This document shows positions 33,600-42,625 of a stretch of DNA of 64,000 bases, piece by piece; the first letter of the stretch is position 1, and every line of letters begins with the position of its first letter. A program made the translations under genes and the position numbers. The DNA is from Gammaproteobacteria bacterium. Lineage in GTDB: Bacteria > Pseudomonadota > Gammaproteobacteria > Pseudomonadales > Azotimanducaceae. The stretch spans positions 54,207 through 118,206 of the forward strand of contig JAPOVK010000044.1 of the NCBI GenBank assembly GCA_026708185.1, in the 5' to 3' direction. The notes beneath the pieces were generated by a model. The model worked only from the letters and a program-made list of their open reading frames with translations. It had not been told where the DNA came from and searched no databases.

Positions 33600-36386
33600 T
33601 CAGTCCGCCGGCCCGTCGGCCTCGACGAGCTTGTTGGCGAAATCGCCACCGCGGAAGAACGAGAGCTTGGCGACGTCGATGTGGCGCCGCATGGCTTCCA
33701 CGATCTCGTCCGGGGTCAACGCCGCGATCGCGGCCTCCCGCTTCGCGGTGAATGCCATCGTGCGCCCCAGGAACAGGTTGCGCTGCAGGATGCCGGCCAC
33801 CGCCGTGTCGCTGGACCGGCCGTTCTGCAGGCTGTCCAAGAGCCCCTTCTTGGCGGCCTCCACCTCGTCGTCGGTGAAACCGGACTCGAGCGCGTTGGCG
33901 ACCTCTTCCTTGAACGCGGCGACGACCTTGTCGGCATTCTCCGGCGCGAAGATGGCGTAGCCGCCGAACCCGCCGACTTCGTCGATGGAACCGGCGCTGA
34001 ACTGCGAACCGACGCCGTATGAGAGCCCCTCGTTCTGACGGATGCGCACGGCGAGGCGCGAGTTTAGGAATCCGCCGCCGAGCATGTAGTTGCCGACCAC
34101 GAGCCCGGCGTAGTCGGCGGCGTCGTCACGCAGACGCAGGCGCTGGGTGGCGTACATGATGGCGTTCGCCTTGTCGGGCGTCTCGATGTCGACGGCGACC
34201 GCCTCGAGGTCCCTGTAAGGCGTGGCGACGCGCTCGTACGGCTCTTCGGCGTGCCAGCCGGCGAAGAGTTCCCGGATGAGAGCCACGGTCTCGTCGGGGT
34301 CGAAGTCGCCTACCACGGCGATGTCGACATGGCCGGCCCCGTAGAACGTGGACCAGAAACCCCGGACCTCGGCAAGCGTCACCGCCTTGTGCCGCTCCAC
34401 CTGCTCGTCGAATGTCGCCACATAGAAAATGTGATCCGGTCCGTAGGCTTGGGACAGGTGCCTGCTGAGCGCGTTGTTCGCTAGCGCCTGGGGCTCCGAA
34501 CGCTGCGCCTCGATACCGGCGAGGTACTCCTCGCGAAGGAGTTCGAACTCGTTCTCGTCGAACGCGGGTTCGCGGAGGATCTCGGCGCCCAGGCGCAACG
34601 CCGCGGGGAGGTTCCCGCGTACGGTCGTGAAGCCGATGCTCGCCGCGGTGACGCCGCCTCCAACGCCGCCTTGGATCTTCAACCGGTCGAACTCGTCGCT
34701 GATCTCCTGGCGGGAGCGCTTCTCCGTACCGCGCATCAGGAGCGCACCGGCGTAACTGGCCGCCGTCGACTTGCCGAGGAGCGCGTCTTCGGTGCCGTGG
34801 CGGAAGATCAGCCGGATCGTGACCGCATCGCCCCGGTTCTCCTTGGGCAGGAGCGCCGCGCGTATGCCGTCGGCGATCTCGACGCGGGTGGTGCGGCGTT
34901 CGATGTTCTCGGGCGTCGGGTCGAACGCCTCGCCCTCGGCAAGAGCCTCGCGACCCTTGTAGCCGGCGACCAGGGCCGCGACGTCCGGTGCCGGCGGAAC
35001 CTCGGCGCGCGCCGGCGCCTCCTTGGTCGGATAGAAGAAGCCCATGGTCCTGTTGGACGCCTTGAGGTACTTGTCGGCCGCGGCCAGGACGTCTTCGGGC
35101 GCGACGGCGGCGACCCGGTCGCGGTGCAGGAACATGAGCCGCCAGTCGCCCATGGCCGCCCACTCGCTGAGCTGGAGCGCGATGGACTGCGGATTGTTGT
35201 AGGCGAGATCGAAGGACGAGGCATACTCGGTCGCCGCGCGATTGACTTCCTCCTCGGTGGGCGGCGTGTCGACGATTTCGTGGAGCGTCTCTAGCATCGC
35301 GTCCGTCGCGGCTCGGAGGTCGTCTTCCTCGCGAACCTGTGCGATGGCCAACAAGAGGCCGGGTTCCCGGAACTGCATGGTGAACGCCGCGGTCGCCGCC
35401 GCCAGGCACGGCTCGACGACGTTCTTGTAGAGCCTGCCTGCCGGTCGGGTCGCCAGCAGGTGGGCAAGCACCTGCACGGCCGGGTACTCCTCGTGGGATC
35501 CGGCGGGGATGTGGTAGGCCGCCATGGCAAGCTGGAAGTCGCCGACCCGGCGCAGCGTGACGGTACGCTCGCCGTCCTGGGCGGGTTCCGCGGTGTAGGT
35601 CTCGAAAAGCTGGTTGGCGCCGGTGCGGTCGGGGCGTGGAATGACGCCGAACTTTTCCTCGATGATTTCGATAGCCCGGGCAGGCTCGAAGCGACCGGCA
35701 ACCACGAGTACCGCGTTGTCCGGCTGGTAGTACTTGCGGTAGAAAGCTTGCAGCCGGTCGATGGGCACGTTCTCGACATCGGCGCGTGCGCCGATCGTGG
35801 AGTTGCCGTAGTTGTGCCAGAGGTACGCCGTCGATGCGACGCGGGCTTGCAGGACGCCGACCGGGTTGTTCTCGCCGCTCTCCATCTCGTTACGGACTAC
35901 CGTCATCTCGGAGTCGAGGTCGTCCTTGGAGACGAAGGAATTGACCATCCGATCCGCTTCCAGGTCGAGCGCCCAGATCAGGTTGTCGTCGTTAGCCGGG
36001 AAGGTCTCGAAATAGTTGGTGCGGTCGAGCCAGGTCGTGCCGTTCGGGAAGGCGCCGCGTTCCGTCAGTTCGGCCGGAATGTCCGGGTGGTCGGGTGTCC
36101 CCTTGAACAGCAGGTGCTCTAGAAGGTGGGCCATGCCCGTCTCGCCGTAGCCTTCGTGGCGCGATCCGACGAGGTAGGTGATGTTCACCGTGATCTGCTG
36201 CTTGCTTTGGTCCGGGAACAGCAGGAAGCGTAGGCCGTTGGCTAGCTGGTATTCCGTGATGCCCTCGACCGAGGCCACTTCGGTGGCCTTGGCGGCCTCC
36301 TGCGCTGCCGCGATGAAGGACGCCAGGCACAGCACGCCGGCGACGAGCACGGCGCGCGCCGGGGCGGCTACAACGTTTGGTTTCAT
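33600..36386 (-). CDS. M16 (pitrilysin-like) zinc metalloprotease, two-domain, exported
   Basis: The 928-residue protein opens with a signal peptide (VLVAGVLCLASFIAAAQ). The inverted zinc motif H-x-x-E-H is at 87-91 (GMAHLLEHLLFKG). A second, inactive M16 half follows from about residue 490, with the LGGGFLNSRLAVRIRQNEGLSYG stretch near 795-817 that closes the chamber in this family. The two fused halves match the full-length pitrilysin layout. It should degrade peptides in the periplasm. It stands alone on its strand, with GGAG 7 nt before the ATG. Confidence 0.92.
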   Translation of the reverse strand: MKPNVVAAPARAVLVAGVLCLASFIAAAQEAAKATEVASVEGITEYQLANGLRFLLFPDQSKQQITVNITYLVGSRHEGYGETGMAHLLEHLLFKGTPDHPDIPAELTERGAFPNGTTWLDRTNYFETFPANDDNLIWALDLEADRMVNSFVSKDDLDSEMTVVRNEMESGENNPVGVLQARVASTAYLWHNYGNSTIGARADVENVPIDRLQAFYRKYYQPDNAVLVVAGRFEPARAIEIIEEKFGVIPRPDRTGANQLFETYTAEPAQDGERTVTLRRVGDFQLAMAAYHIPAGSHEEYPAVQVLAHLLATRPAGRLYKNVVEPCLAAATAAFTMQFREPGLLLAIAQVREEDDLRAATDAMLETLHEIVDTPPTEEEVNRAATEYASSFDLAYNNPQSIALQLSEWAAMGDWRLMFLHRDRVAAVAPEDVLAAADKYLKASNRTMGFFYPTKEAPARAEVPPAPDVAALVAGYKGREALAEGEAFDPTPENIERRTTRVEIADGIRAALLPKENRGDAVTIRLIFRHGTEDALLGKSTAASYAGALLMRGTEKRSRQEISDEFDRLKIQGGVGGGVTAASIGFTTVRGNLPAALRLGAEILREPAFDENEFELLREEYLAGIEAQRSEPQALANNALSRHLSQAYGPDHIFYVATFDEQVERHKAVTLAEVRGFWSTFYGAGHVDIAVVGDFDPDETVALIRELFAGWHAEEPYERVATPYRDLEAVAVDIETPDKANAIMYATQRLRLRDDAADYAGLVVGNYMLGGGFLNSRLAVRIRQNEGLSYGVGSQFSAGSIDEVGGFGGYAIFAPENADKVVAAFKEEVANALESGFTDDEVEAAKKGLLDSLQNGRSSDTAVAGILQRNLFLGRTMAFTAKREAAIAALTPDEIVEAMRRHIDVAKLSFFRGGDFANKLVEADGPAD

Positions 36387-36485
36387 CTCAACTCCGTTAC
36401 GAAAAGGTAGTGCGACTGCCGGCGCGAGCCGAAGCGTAGCACGCAGCGCGCCGCCGGCTGGCCCGACCGAGGGCGTGCACTGCCG

Positions 36486-37565
36486 CTAGTACCCTTGGGC
36501 GAGCAGCGGAAACGCTGACATCATGTCGTAGGGTCCGGGCAGCATCGGCGCGGCCTCGACGAGGTCCGGACAGAGGTCGTCCACGTCCGCGATGCCCATG
36601 AGGCCCATGGTGAGGTGGATCTCCTGCTCGAGGATCTCGAGAGCCCGCACAACACCGGCCGGGCCGGCGGCGGCCATGCTCAAGCCGAGCAACCGGCCGG
36701 TGCCGACCGCGGTCGCGCCCAAACACAAGCCCTTGACGACGTCGGCACCGCGCAGGAAGCCCCCGTCGACGATCACCGGCACGCGCCCGTCGACCGCGTC
36801 CACGATCTCGGGCAACACGGCAATGCAGCCGCGCGCGTGGTCGAGTTGACGGCCGCCGTGGTTGGACGTGTAGACAATGTCCACCCCGGCCTCCACGGCA
36901 CGTGTGGCGTCGTCGGCCCGCGCGATGCCCTTGAGGATGAGCGGGATGTCGTAGGTCTCCTTGATGTGGGCCACCGTGTCCCAGTCCATGCGCGCTTGCG
37001 CGTCGAAAACGCTGCCGGGCGTGGCGGTGCGTCCGGAGCCCGGTATGAAGCGCTTGTGGATGTCACGCTCGCGGCGGCTGTAAAGCGACGTGTCCACGGT
37101 GAGACAGAAGGCGTCGTAGCCGGCGGCGATCGTGCGTTCGATGATGTCGTCCATCCACGCTTGGTCGCCTGCCAGGTACAGTTGAAAGATCTTCGAGCAC
37201 GCGCCGACCTTGGCGACCTCTTCGAAGGCCGGGAAGCACGCTGAACTCAGGATCATGGTGGTACCGAACTCCGTCGCTGCTTCGGCCACGGAGGAACCGC
37301 CGCCGGGGTGGAACTGCTGGACCGAACCGATCGGCGGCAGCACCACGGGGATGCGCATCGGCTTGCCGAGCAGCGTGCGCTCCGTGCGGATGGTCGAGAC
37401 GTCGTTGAGCACCTTCGGCCGGAATGCGAGCGATGCCAGCGCCATCCGGTTGCGGATCACGGCGGCTTCCGAGTCGGCCCCGCCGCGCAGGTAGTCCCAC
37501 AGGTTCTGGTTCAGATTGCGTTCCGCCTGCTTGGCAATCTCGCCAAGCGTCATGAAATCCCGCAT
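36486..37565 (-). CDS. FMN-dependent alpha-hydroxy-acid oxidizing enzyme
   Basis: From ATG 37565 (MRDFMTLGEIAKQAE) the protein is 359 residues; an ATG four codons later is also possible. The family marks are NLWDYLRGGADSE near 21-33, LPPIGSVQQF near 76-85, LILKGIARADD near 213-223 with the active Lys, and the catalytic His in YTSNHGGRQLDHARG near 235-249, followed by VIVDGGFLRGADVVKGLCLGA. These are lactate/glycolate/mandelate oxidase signatures. The substrate is a 2-hydroxy acid of unknown side chain. The gene is divergent from the NADP-dependent reductase. Confidence 0.9.
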   Translation of the reverse strand: MRDFMTLGEIAKQAERNLNQNLWDYLRGGADSEAAVIRNRMALASLAFRPKVLNDVSTIRTERTLLGKPMRIPVVLPPIGSVQQFHPGGGSSVAEAATEFGTTMILSSACFPAFEEVAKVGACSKIFQLYLAGDQAWMDDIIERTIAAGYDAFCLTVDTSLYSRRERDIHKRFIPGSGRTATPGSVFDAQARMDWDTVAHIKETYDIPLILKGIARADDATRAVEAGVDIVYTSNHGGRQLDHARGCIAVLPEIVDAVDGRVPVIVDGGFLRGADVVKGLCLGATAVGTGRLLGLSMAAAGPAGVVRALEILEQEIHLTMGLMGIADVDDLCPDLVEAAPMLPGPYDMMSAFPLLAQGY

Positions 37566-37676
37566 CGGTCGATCCGTACCTCGAAAGGCGCGGATGATAC
37601 GGGAAGGGTTCCGGGTCGCCGCAAGGCGACTCGCCTTGGCTATGCTTGGCGTTTCTCCACATGGTCGAGGCCCCCC

Positions 37677-38720
37677 ATGGACAACCGTCAAGTCGTCATC
37701 GCCGCATTGCCCACGGACAAGCTCGAGCCTGAGCACTTCGCCCTGCAAACGGCGCCGTTGCCGGAACCGGGCGAAGGCGAAGTGTTGTGTCGCACGTTGG
37801 TGCTCACGGTCGGTGCCGGCCAACGCGCAGGCCTGCAAGGCAGCGCGAGCTACGCCGGCGCTCCGCGCAGCGGCATCGTGATGGGCGGCTCGGCGGTCGC
37901 TCGCGTCGAGAAGTCGAACGACGCACGTGTACCCGTCGGTTCGCTGGTGACCTGCCCGGCGGGCTGGCAGGACTACTCCGTCCACAGGGCGTCTGGCCTG
38001 CAGGTGGTCGATGAGCCCTCAGCCGGGGAGCGCGAGGGGCCCGCCCCTCGCAAGAAGAAAGGGGATCCGGCACACCACCTCGGCGTCTACGGCACCAATG
38101 GGCTCACCGCCTACTTCGGGTTTTTCGACCTAGGCGAACCGAAGCCGGGACAGACCGTCGTGGTCTCCGCGGCCGCCGGTTCAGTGGGTCACCTGGTCGG
38201 CCAGATGGCCAAGATCAGCGGCTGCCGGGCGGTGGGCGTCGCCGGTAGCGACGACAAGTGCCGCATGTTGTGCGCGGACTTAGGCTTCGACGCGGCCGTG
38301 AACTACCGGCACGGCGGCTTTCGCGATGAGTTCAAGGAGGCGTGCGGCGACGGCATCGACATCTATTTCGACAACACCGGCGGGGAAATCCTCGGCGGTG
38401 CGCTACGCCGCATGAAGCCGCACGGCCGCATCGTCTGCTGCGGCGTCGTCTCGCAGTACGACACCGGCAACCCGGCACCGGGCCCGCGCGGAATCCCGGG
38501 ACTGCTGGTGAACAACCGCGTGCGCATGGAGGGCTTCTTGGTCTTCGACTACGCGGATCGCTACGCCGAGGGGCGTGCACAGATGAAGGCTTGGGTGGAC
38601 AGCGGCGAGCTCAAGCCCTTGCAGGACGAGTTCCACGGTCTCGAAGAGGCGCCGAGAGCGTTCATCGACATGCTGGCTGGCGGCAACGTTGGCACGCGGA
38701 TCATCCGCGTGGCGGACTGA
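37677..38720 (+). CDS. NADP-dependent medium-chain reductase (PTGR/YncB-like) carrying an in-frame repeat
   Basis: The ATG at 37677 gives 347 residues. The family features are the early GEVLCRTLVLTVGAGQR near 34-50, YGTNGLTAYFGFFDLGEPKPG near 140-160 and the nucleotide loop VVSAAAGSVGHLVGQ near 165-179, as in 2-alkenal or quinone reductases that use NADPH. Residues about 115-125 (SAGEREGPAPR) are encoded by a 34-nt palindromic element and, with the following basic stretch, make this loop longer than family members. The frame is kept, so the enzyme is probably active. Divergent from the hydroxyacid oxidase gene. Confidence 0.88.
   Translation: MDNRQVVIAALPTDKLEPEHFALQTAPLPEPGEGEVLCRTLVLTVGAGQRAGLQGSASYAGAPRSGIVMGGSAVARVEKSNDARVPVGSLVTCPAGWQDYSVHRASGLQVVDEPSAGEREGPAPRKKKGDPAHHLGVYGTNGLTAYFGFFDLGEPKPGQTVVVSAAAGSVGHLVGQMAKISGCRAVGVAGSDDKCRMLCADLGFDAAVNYRHGGFRDEFKEACGDGIDIYFDNTGGEILGGALRRMKPHGRIVCCGVVSQYDTGNPAPGPRGIPGLLVNNRVRMEGFLVFDYADRYAEGRAQMKAWVDSGELKPLQDEFHGLEEAPRAFIDMLAGGNVGTRIIRVAD
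38018..38051 (+). repeat. 34-nt palindromic element, copy B (inside a coding region, in frame)
   Basis: The sequence begins CTCAGCCGGGGAGC and continues into arms GCGAGGGGC and GCCCCTCGC around a 2-nt loop. It equals the reverse complement of 13976-14009 except for one loop base. It encodes SAGEREGPAPR within the reductase and keeps the frame. Confidence 0.85.
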
Positions 38721-38726
38721 CAGGCG

Positions 38727-39488
38727 TCAGCCCTTCAGTCGGCCGAGTTCCTCTTCTAGGGCCGCGACCCGTGCTTCGGCGGATTGTCGCGCGTCGGATT
38801 CCGCCCGCCGCATATCTGTCAACTCGGTGTAGTCGGGGATGATTTCGCCCGTGTCCACTTCGCGAAACCGGAACTCGTCATCCACCATGCACAGCTCGAG
38901 GTCGAGGACTTCGCTGTGCAGCCCACCTGATGCCTCAGAGGGAATGTCCACGTACTTGCCGCCGCGCAGCCGCCGCCCGATGATCGGCGGCGAGAACCGG
39001 TCGAGCAGCTCGACCGTCCAGTACTCGCGCACGCCGAGGTCTCGATACAGACCCGGTTTGACCCGGAGATCCCGCCGCCAGGTGTGGACGGACAGAAGCT
39101 CCAATGCCAGGTCTGGAACGCGGCCTTCGTCCCAGACCTTGAACGACGGGCGGTCGCCGCGGCCATCGACGTCGATGGCGATCATGAAGTCCGGCGCCAG
39201 CAGGGCAGCACGGTTGCCGCGCTCGAAGAAAACGCCGAGGTCGGAGGCGACGCAGACATCGACTTGGTCCCGATAGCGCTCGCGCATGACGGTGCCGAGA
39301 TAGCCGGCGGTGCGGTCGTGCTTGGTGCTCTCCACGGTCTTGCTGTCGCCGCACGGGTACCCGTCGTCGTCACAGTCGACCGGCGGGACAGGTCGGTACA
39401 GGGCTTGGGCGTGCAGCGCCGCGAGGCCCGGCGCCGGTAGCGGAGGACGCACGGGGGCGGTGCTTGGTGCGGGTCTCGTCTGCATCAT
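38727..39488 (-). CDS. Uma2-family (DUF820) restriction-endonuclease-like protein
   Basis: The 253-residue protein has the Uma2 core: FFERGNRAALLAPDFMIAIDV near 87-107, VPDLALELLSVHTWRRDL near 122-139, REYWTVELLDRF near 153-164. It ends in a coiled coil (RRAESDARQSAEARVAALEEELGRL). The Asp and Glu-x-Leu positions fit a PD-(D/E)XK-like nuclease fold, although no biological role has been assigned to most members. Its 3' end is 6 nt from the reductase stop (convergent). The start is MMQ at 39488; the second ATG is equally possible. Confidence 0.82.
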   Translation of the reverse strand: MMQTRPAPSTAPVRPPLPAPGLAALHAQALYRPVPPVDCDDDGYPCGDSKTVESTKHDRTAGYLGTVMRERYRDQVDVCVASDLGVFFERGNRAALLAPDFMIAIDVDGRGDRPSFKVWDEGRVPDLALELLSVHTWRRDLRVKPGLYRDLGVREYWTVELLDRFSPPIIGRRLRGGKYVDIPSEASGGLHSEVLDLELCMVDDEFRFREVDTGEIIPDYTELTDMRRAESDARQSAEARVAALEEELGRLKG

Positions 39489-39672
39489 GGCACAGTACCA
39501 TAGGTGTTCTCGGGAGCAGGTTCGCGCCCCATTCTGCCGACGCGAAAACCGGGATCGTTAGAGACATCGGCCCGGCGATTTGTAGGAGATCGACGTTTCG
39601 TCGCTCTGCCGGGTCGTTAAGGGAACGCTACAATCGGCAGTTCGCCCGAAGCGTCACTTTGAGGGGAGTGCT

Positions 39673-40713
39673 GTGGAGATCGAAGACTGGAAATCCGTCG
39701 GTTCGGTGGCGCCCCTGCTGCGCGAACTGCGGCAACTGGGTCTCGAGACCAACCTCGTGGAACTCGACGCGTTCGGGTTCACCGTCGTACCCCCCGAGAA
39801 GGTCGCGCCCCCGGAGTTCTGTCGCGAGGTGCGCGAGGCGCTGGAACGCACGATGCTCCGCCGCTACGGGGCCGACGGCCTGTCGGAGGAGCGCTGGAGC
39901 AACGTCAACGACATCCAGCGCTTCATGCTCTGGGAGGATCCGATCTTCGAGAAGCTCAGCTACAACCCGGCCGGCCTGGGGTTGGCCGAGTGGCTCCTCG
40001 GCACCGACTGCGTATTGAGCCTCTGCGCGGCCTGGGTCAAGGGCCCGGGCGAGGTGCGTACCGGCATCCACGGCGACTACCTGGATCCGGCGTTGGTGGC
40101 TCAGCCGGAGCAGATGAACAACTGCAATATGCACTACATGCTCACGGACTACACCAAGGACGACGGATCGATCTCGTTCGTGCCGGGTAGCCACAAGTGG
40201 CGCCGCCAGGTGAACCCCGACGACTCGCGCTACTGGGCCGACCGCGCCGTGGCGGTGGAGGCCCCGGCCGGGTCCATGGTGATCTGGGGCAATCACACCT
40301 GGCACGGCTCGTACCCGAAGAAGACGCCGGGACTCCGCATGACGCTGCAGTGCGAGTACATGCGTCGCCGTCGGCAGACGGAGGAGGCCTATCGGGAGAC
40401 GGTGACCCAGGAGGCGTTGGACCGCAATCCGGTCCGATTCGCAGGGCTGATGGACGTCTACAGCCTGTTCCCCTTCGGCAAGAACGACTGGGACCTCGAC
40501 CGCATGGGGGCGGCCGACCCGGGCACCAAGAACGGCCAGACCATCGACCAGTACCGCAGCCTGTTCGATACCGAACCCGCGAACGGCCGTACGACCTTGC
40601 GCCCGAAGTACGACTACCACTACCACGACGGCAAGATGACCTCGGAGCGCAACGTGGAACGTGCGGAACGTATGAAAGCCGATGCGAAGAACGACAAGGT
40701 CGCGGCCGGGTGA
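39673..40713 (+). CDS. Phytanoyl-CoA dioxygenase (PhyH) family protein 1
   Basis: A GTG start at 39673 after GAGGGGAG gives 346 residues. The metal motif H-x-D is in RTGIHGDYLDPA near residue 131, the distal His in IWGNHTWHGSYPKKTPGLRMTL near 208-229, with the 2-oxoglutarate Arg following. A TACAAT at 39629-39634 may be the -10 box. The last 70 residues are charged and basic, not part of the fold. Likely an Fe(II)/2-oxoglutarate hydroxylase of a small molecule. It overlaps the second PhyH gene by 4 nt. Confidence 0.87.
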   Translation: MEIEDWKSVGSVAPLLRELRQLGLETNLVELDAFGFTVVPPEKVAPPEFCREVREALERTMLRRYGADGLSEERWSNVNDIQRFMLWEDPIFEKLSYNPAGLGLAEWLLGTDCVLSLCAAWVKGPGEVRTGIHGDYLDPALVAQPEQMNNCNMHYMLTDYTKDDGSISFVPGSHKWRRQVNPDDSRYWADRAVAVEAPAGSMVIWGNHTWHGSYPKKTPGLRMTLQCEYMRRRRQTEEAYRETVTQEALDRNPVRFAGLMDVYSLFPFGKNDWDLDRMGAADPGTKNGQTIDQYRSLFDTEPANGRTTLRPKYDYHYHDGKMTSERNVERAERMKADAKNDKVAAG

Positions 40714-41567
40714 ACGCGAACGTACCCACCACCGAACAACATGATGATCTGATCGTCGACGGGCTGAACGTCACCCAACGCGTCGCCGAGATCGAGGATC
40801 AGGGCTACACGATCATCCCGGACTTCATCACGCCGACGGAGGTGGCGCGCATCCGGCACGCGTTCGATACCGAGGTCCTCATCACCGAGATGCGCGCGAT
40901 CGGCACGAACACCGGCAAGACCCTGCGCGCCCACAACCTGCTAGCCAAGACCCGCGCCGTGGACTACCTGTTTCTCGATGCGCGCCTACGCGCCGTGGTG
41001 GAAGGCGTGCTCGGCGAGCGCACCCAGGTCAATGTCACCACGCTCTTCAACCTCCTGCCGGGCGAGACCCGCCAATTCCTCCACCAGGACGACGGCCTTT
41101 GGCCGATCCCGCGCCCGCATCCGCATTTCGTTTGCAATGCACTGATCGCCTTGGACGACTTCGACATCGAGAACGGCGCCACGCACATCGTCCCCTACAG
41201 CCACAAGTGGCATGACCGCCCGGTCGATCAGGACGTGGAGACGATGCGCGTGGTCATGCCCTCCGGCACCATGCTCATGTGGGAAGGCGGCCTGTGGCAC
41301 GGCGGCGGCGCCAACATCTCGAAGGACCGCGAGCGCTTGGGATTCTTCATGAGCCACAACGTCGCCTACCTGCGTCCGCAGGAGATCCAGCTCCTGTCCG
41401 TACCGCGCGAGGAGGTCCGCAAGATGCCGAAGAAGCTGCAACGGCTGCTCGGCTACCACCGCTTCGGCCTGGGCGTCGATGGCCGCGACCCGGTCGACGT
41501 CCTCTACGACGGCGTCGTCGCACACCCGGCGGCGCGAACGGCGTGGTGGCGCGAGGAATCGGCTTAA
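40710..41567 (+). CDS. Phytanoyl-CoA dioxygenase (PhyH) family protein 2
   Basis: Starting at the GTG in the GTGA overlap, the product has 285 residues. The H-x-D site is FLHQDDGLWPIPRPHPHF near 128-145, the distal His in WEGGLWHGGGANISKDRERLGFF near 191-213. The N-terminal helix and the IVPYSHKWH strand match PhyH. The protein differs strongly from its upstream neighbour, so the pair is not a recent duplication. The two might act on the same compound or form a heteromer. A GC-rich hairpin follows at 41640. Confidence 0.87.
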   Translation: MNANVPTTEQHDDLIVDGLNVTQRVAEIEDQGYTIIPDFITPTEVARIRHAFDTEVLITEMRAIGTNTGKTLRAHNLLAKTRAVDYLFLDARLRAVVEGVLGERTQVNVTTLFNLLPGETRQFLHQDDGLWPIPRPHPHFVCNALIALDDFDIENGATHIVPYSHKWHDRPVDQDVETMRVVMPSGTMLMWEGGLWHGGGANISKDRERLGFFMSHNVAYLRPQEIQLLSVPREEVRKMPKKLQRLLGYHRFGLGVDGRDPVDVLYDGVVAHPAARTAWWREESA

Positions 41568-41639
41568 GGCGACTTAGGGCTCTGCATCGCGGGTACACTG
41601 CGGCCTTTTGGCAGAAAAGCGCCCCATAGCCGGCCCGGC

Positions 41640-41656
41640 CGCGTCCGAAGGACGCG
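41640..41656 (+). terminator. GC-rich hairpin downstream of the PhyH pair
   Basis: CGCGTCC-GAA-GGACGCG forms a perfect 7-bp stem with a 3-nt loop, 73 nt after the PhyH 2 stop. It is followed by CCTT rather than a T-run, so intrinsic termination is plausible but weak. Confidence 0.35.
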
Positions 41657-41777
41657 CCTTCGCCTGACGCCGTGCGCCGGGTACGCCTCCGGCCCAAGGC
41701 CACTCCGACCGCGCATGGAACAAACGCCGCCGGTCGCGTACGCTCCCTTTGGCGCTTGTTCGATGCGAGGCACCTGA

Positions 41778-42563
41778 ATGGCCTACGTGACCTACGAAAA
41801 ACGCGACCACGTCGCGATCATCACCCTGAACCGGCCCGAGCGGATGAACGCCCTAGGTCGCGCCTTGAGCGCGGAACTGCGCGAAGCCGAGGCGCAGTTC
41901 ATCGGCGACGACGACGTCTGGATCGGCATCTACACCGGTGCCGGCGACCGGGCTTTCTGCGCCGGACGGGATCTCAAGGAAGCGGCTGAACAGGAGGCGG
42001 GTGAGAAAACGAGCCCCAGCGCGGCCACGACCGGCCCCATCTCGCGCTTCGAGCGGATCGCGGCGGACCACGGCAAGCCGACGATCGCCGCGATCAACGG
42101 CGCCGCGTATGGCGGTGGTCTGGAAAAGGCCCTCACCTGCGACATCCGCATCTGTTCGGAGAACGCCCGCATGGCCCTGGCCGAAGTCAAGGTGGGCCTT
42201 TGCCCGCCAGGCGGGTCGTTCAACCTGCCCCGCTTGGTGGGGTTGTCCAATGCCATGTGGCTGTTGCTTTCCGGCGAGCCTGTCGGCGCGGAGGAAGCCT
42301 TGCGCATGGGCTTGGTCACCCGCGTCGTGCCGTATCCGGAGCTCTTGGACACCGCTGTCGAAATGGCGGAGACCATCGCCGGGAACGCGCCGCTCGCGGT
42401 GCGAGCAACGCGGAAACTCGCGCACCTGGGCCTGGAAATGCCCCTCGACTACGCGCGGCGCATGGGCGCGATGCTGATCGAGTCCGTGTGGTCGTCGGAG
42501 GATGCCGTGGAGGGCGCCCGGGCGTTTGCCGAGAAGCGCCCGCCGGAATGGAACCTGCGCTGA
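41778..42563 (+). CDS. Enoyl-CoA hydratase/isomerase family protein
   Basis: This 261-residue crotonase carries IITLNRPERMNALGRALS near 14-31, YTGAGDRAFCAGRDLKEAAE near 51-70 and AAINGAAYGGGLEKALTCDIRI near 104-125. A Glu lies in MALAEVKVGLCPPGG near 132-146, as in true hydratases, and the tail is EKRPPEWN. GAGG is placed before the ATG. It is the third crotonase of the window and has no partner next to it, standing between the PhyH pair and RNase T. Confidence 0.9.
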   Translation: MAYVTYEKRDHVAIITLNRPERMNALGRALSAELREAEAQFIGDDDVWIGIYTGAGDRAFCAGRDLKEAAEQEAGEKTSPSAATTGPISRFERIAADHGKPTIAAINGAAYGGGLEKALTCDIRICSENARMALAEVKVGLCPPGGSFNLPRLVGLSNAMWLLLSGEPVGAEEALRMGLVTRVVPYPELLDTAVEMAETIAGNAPLAVRATRKLAHLGLEMPLDYARRMGAMLIESVWSSEDAVEGARAFAEKRPPEWNLR

Positions 42564-42625
42564 TCGGCTAAGTGCGTCCGACCGGCCCGCACCGGTGCCA
42601 AACCGCAACCTGCTATGGTGCGTCC

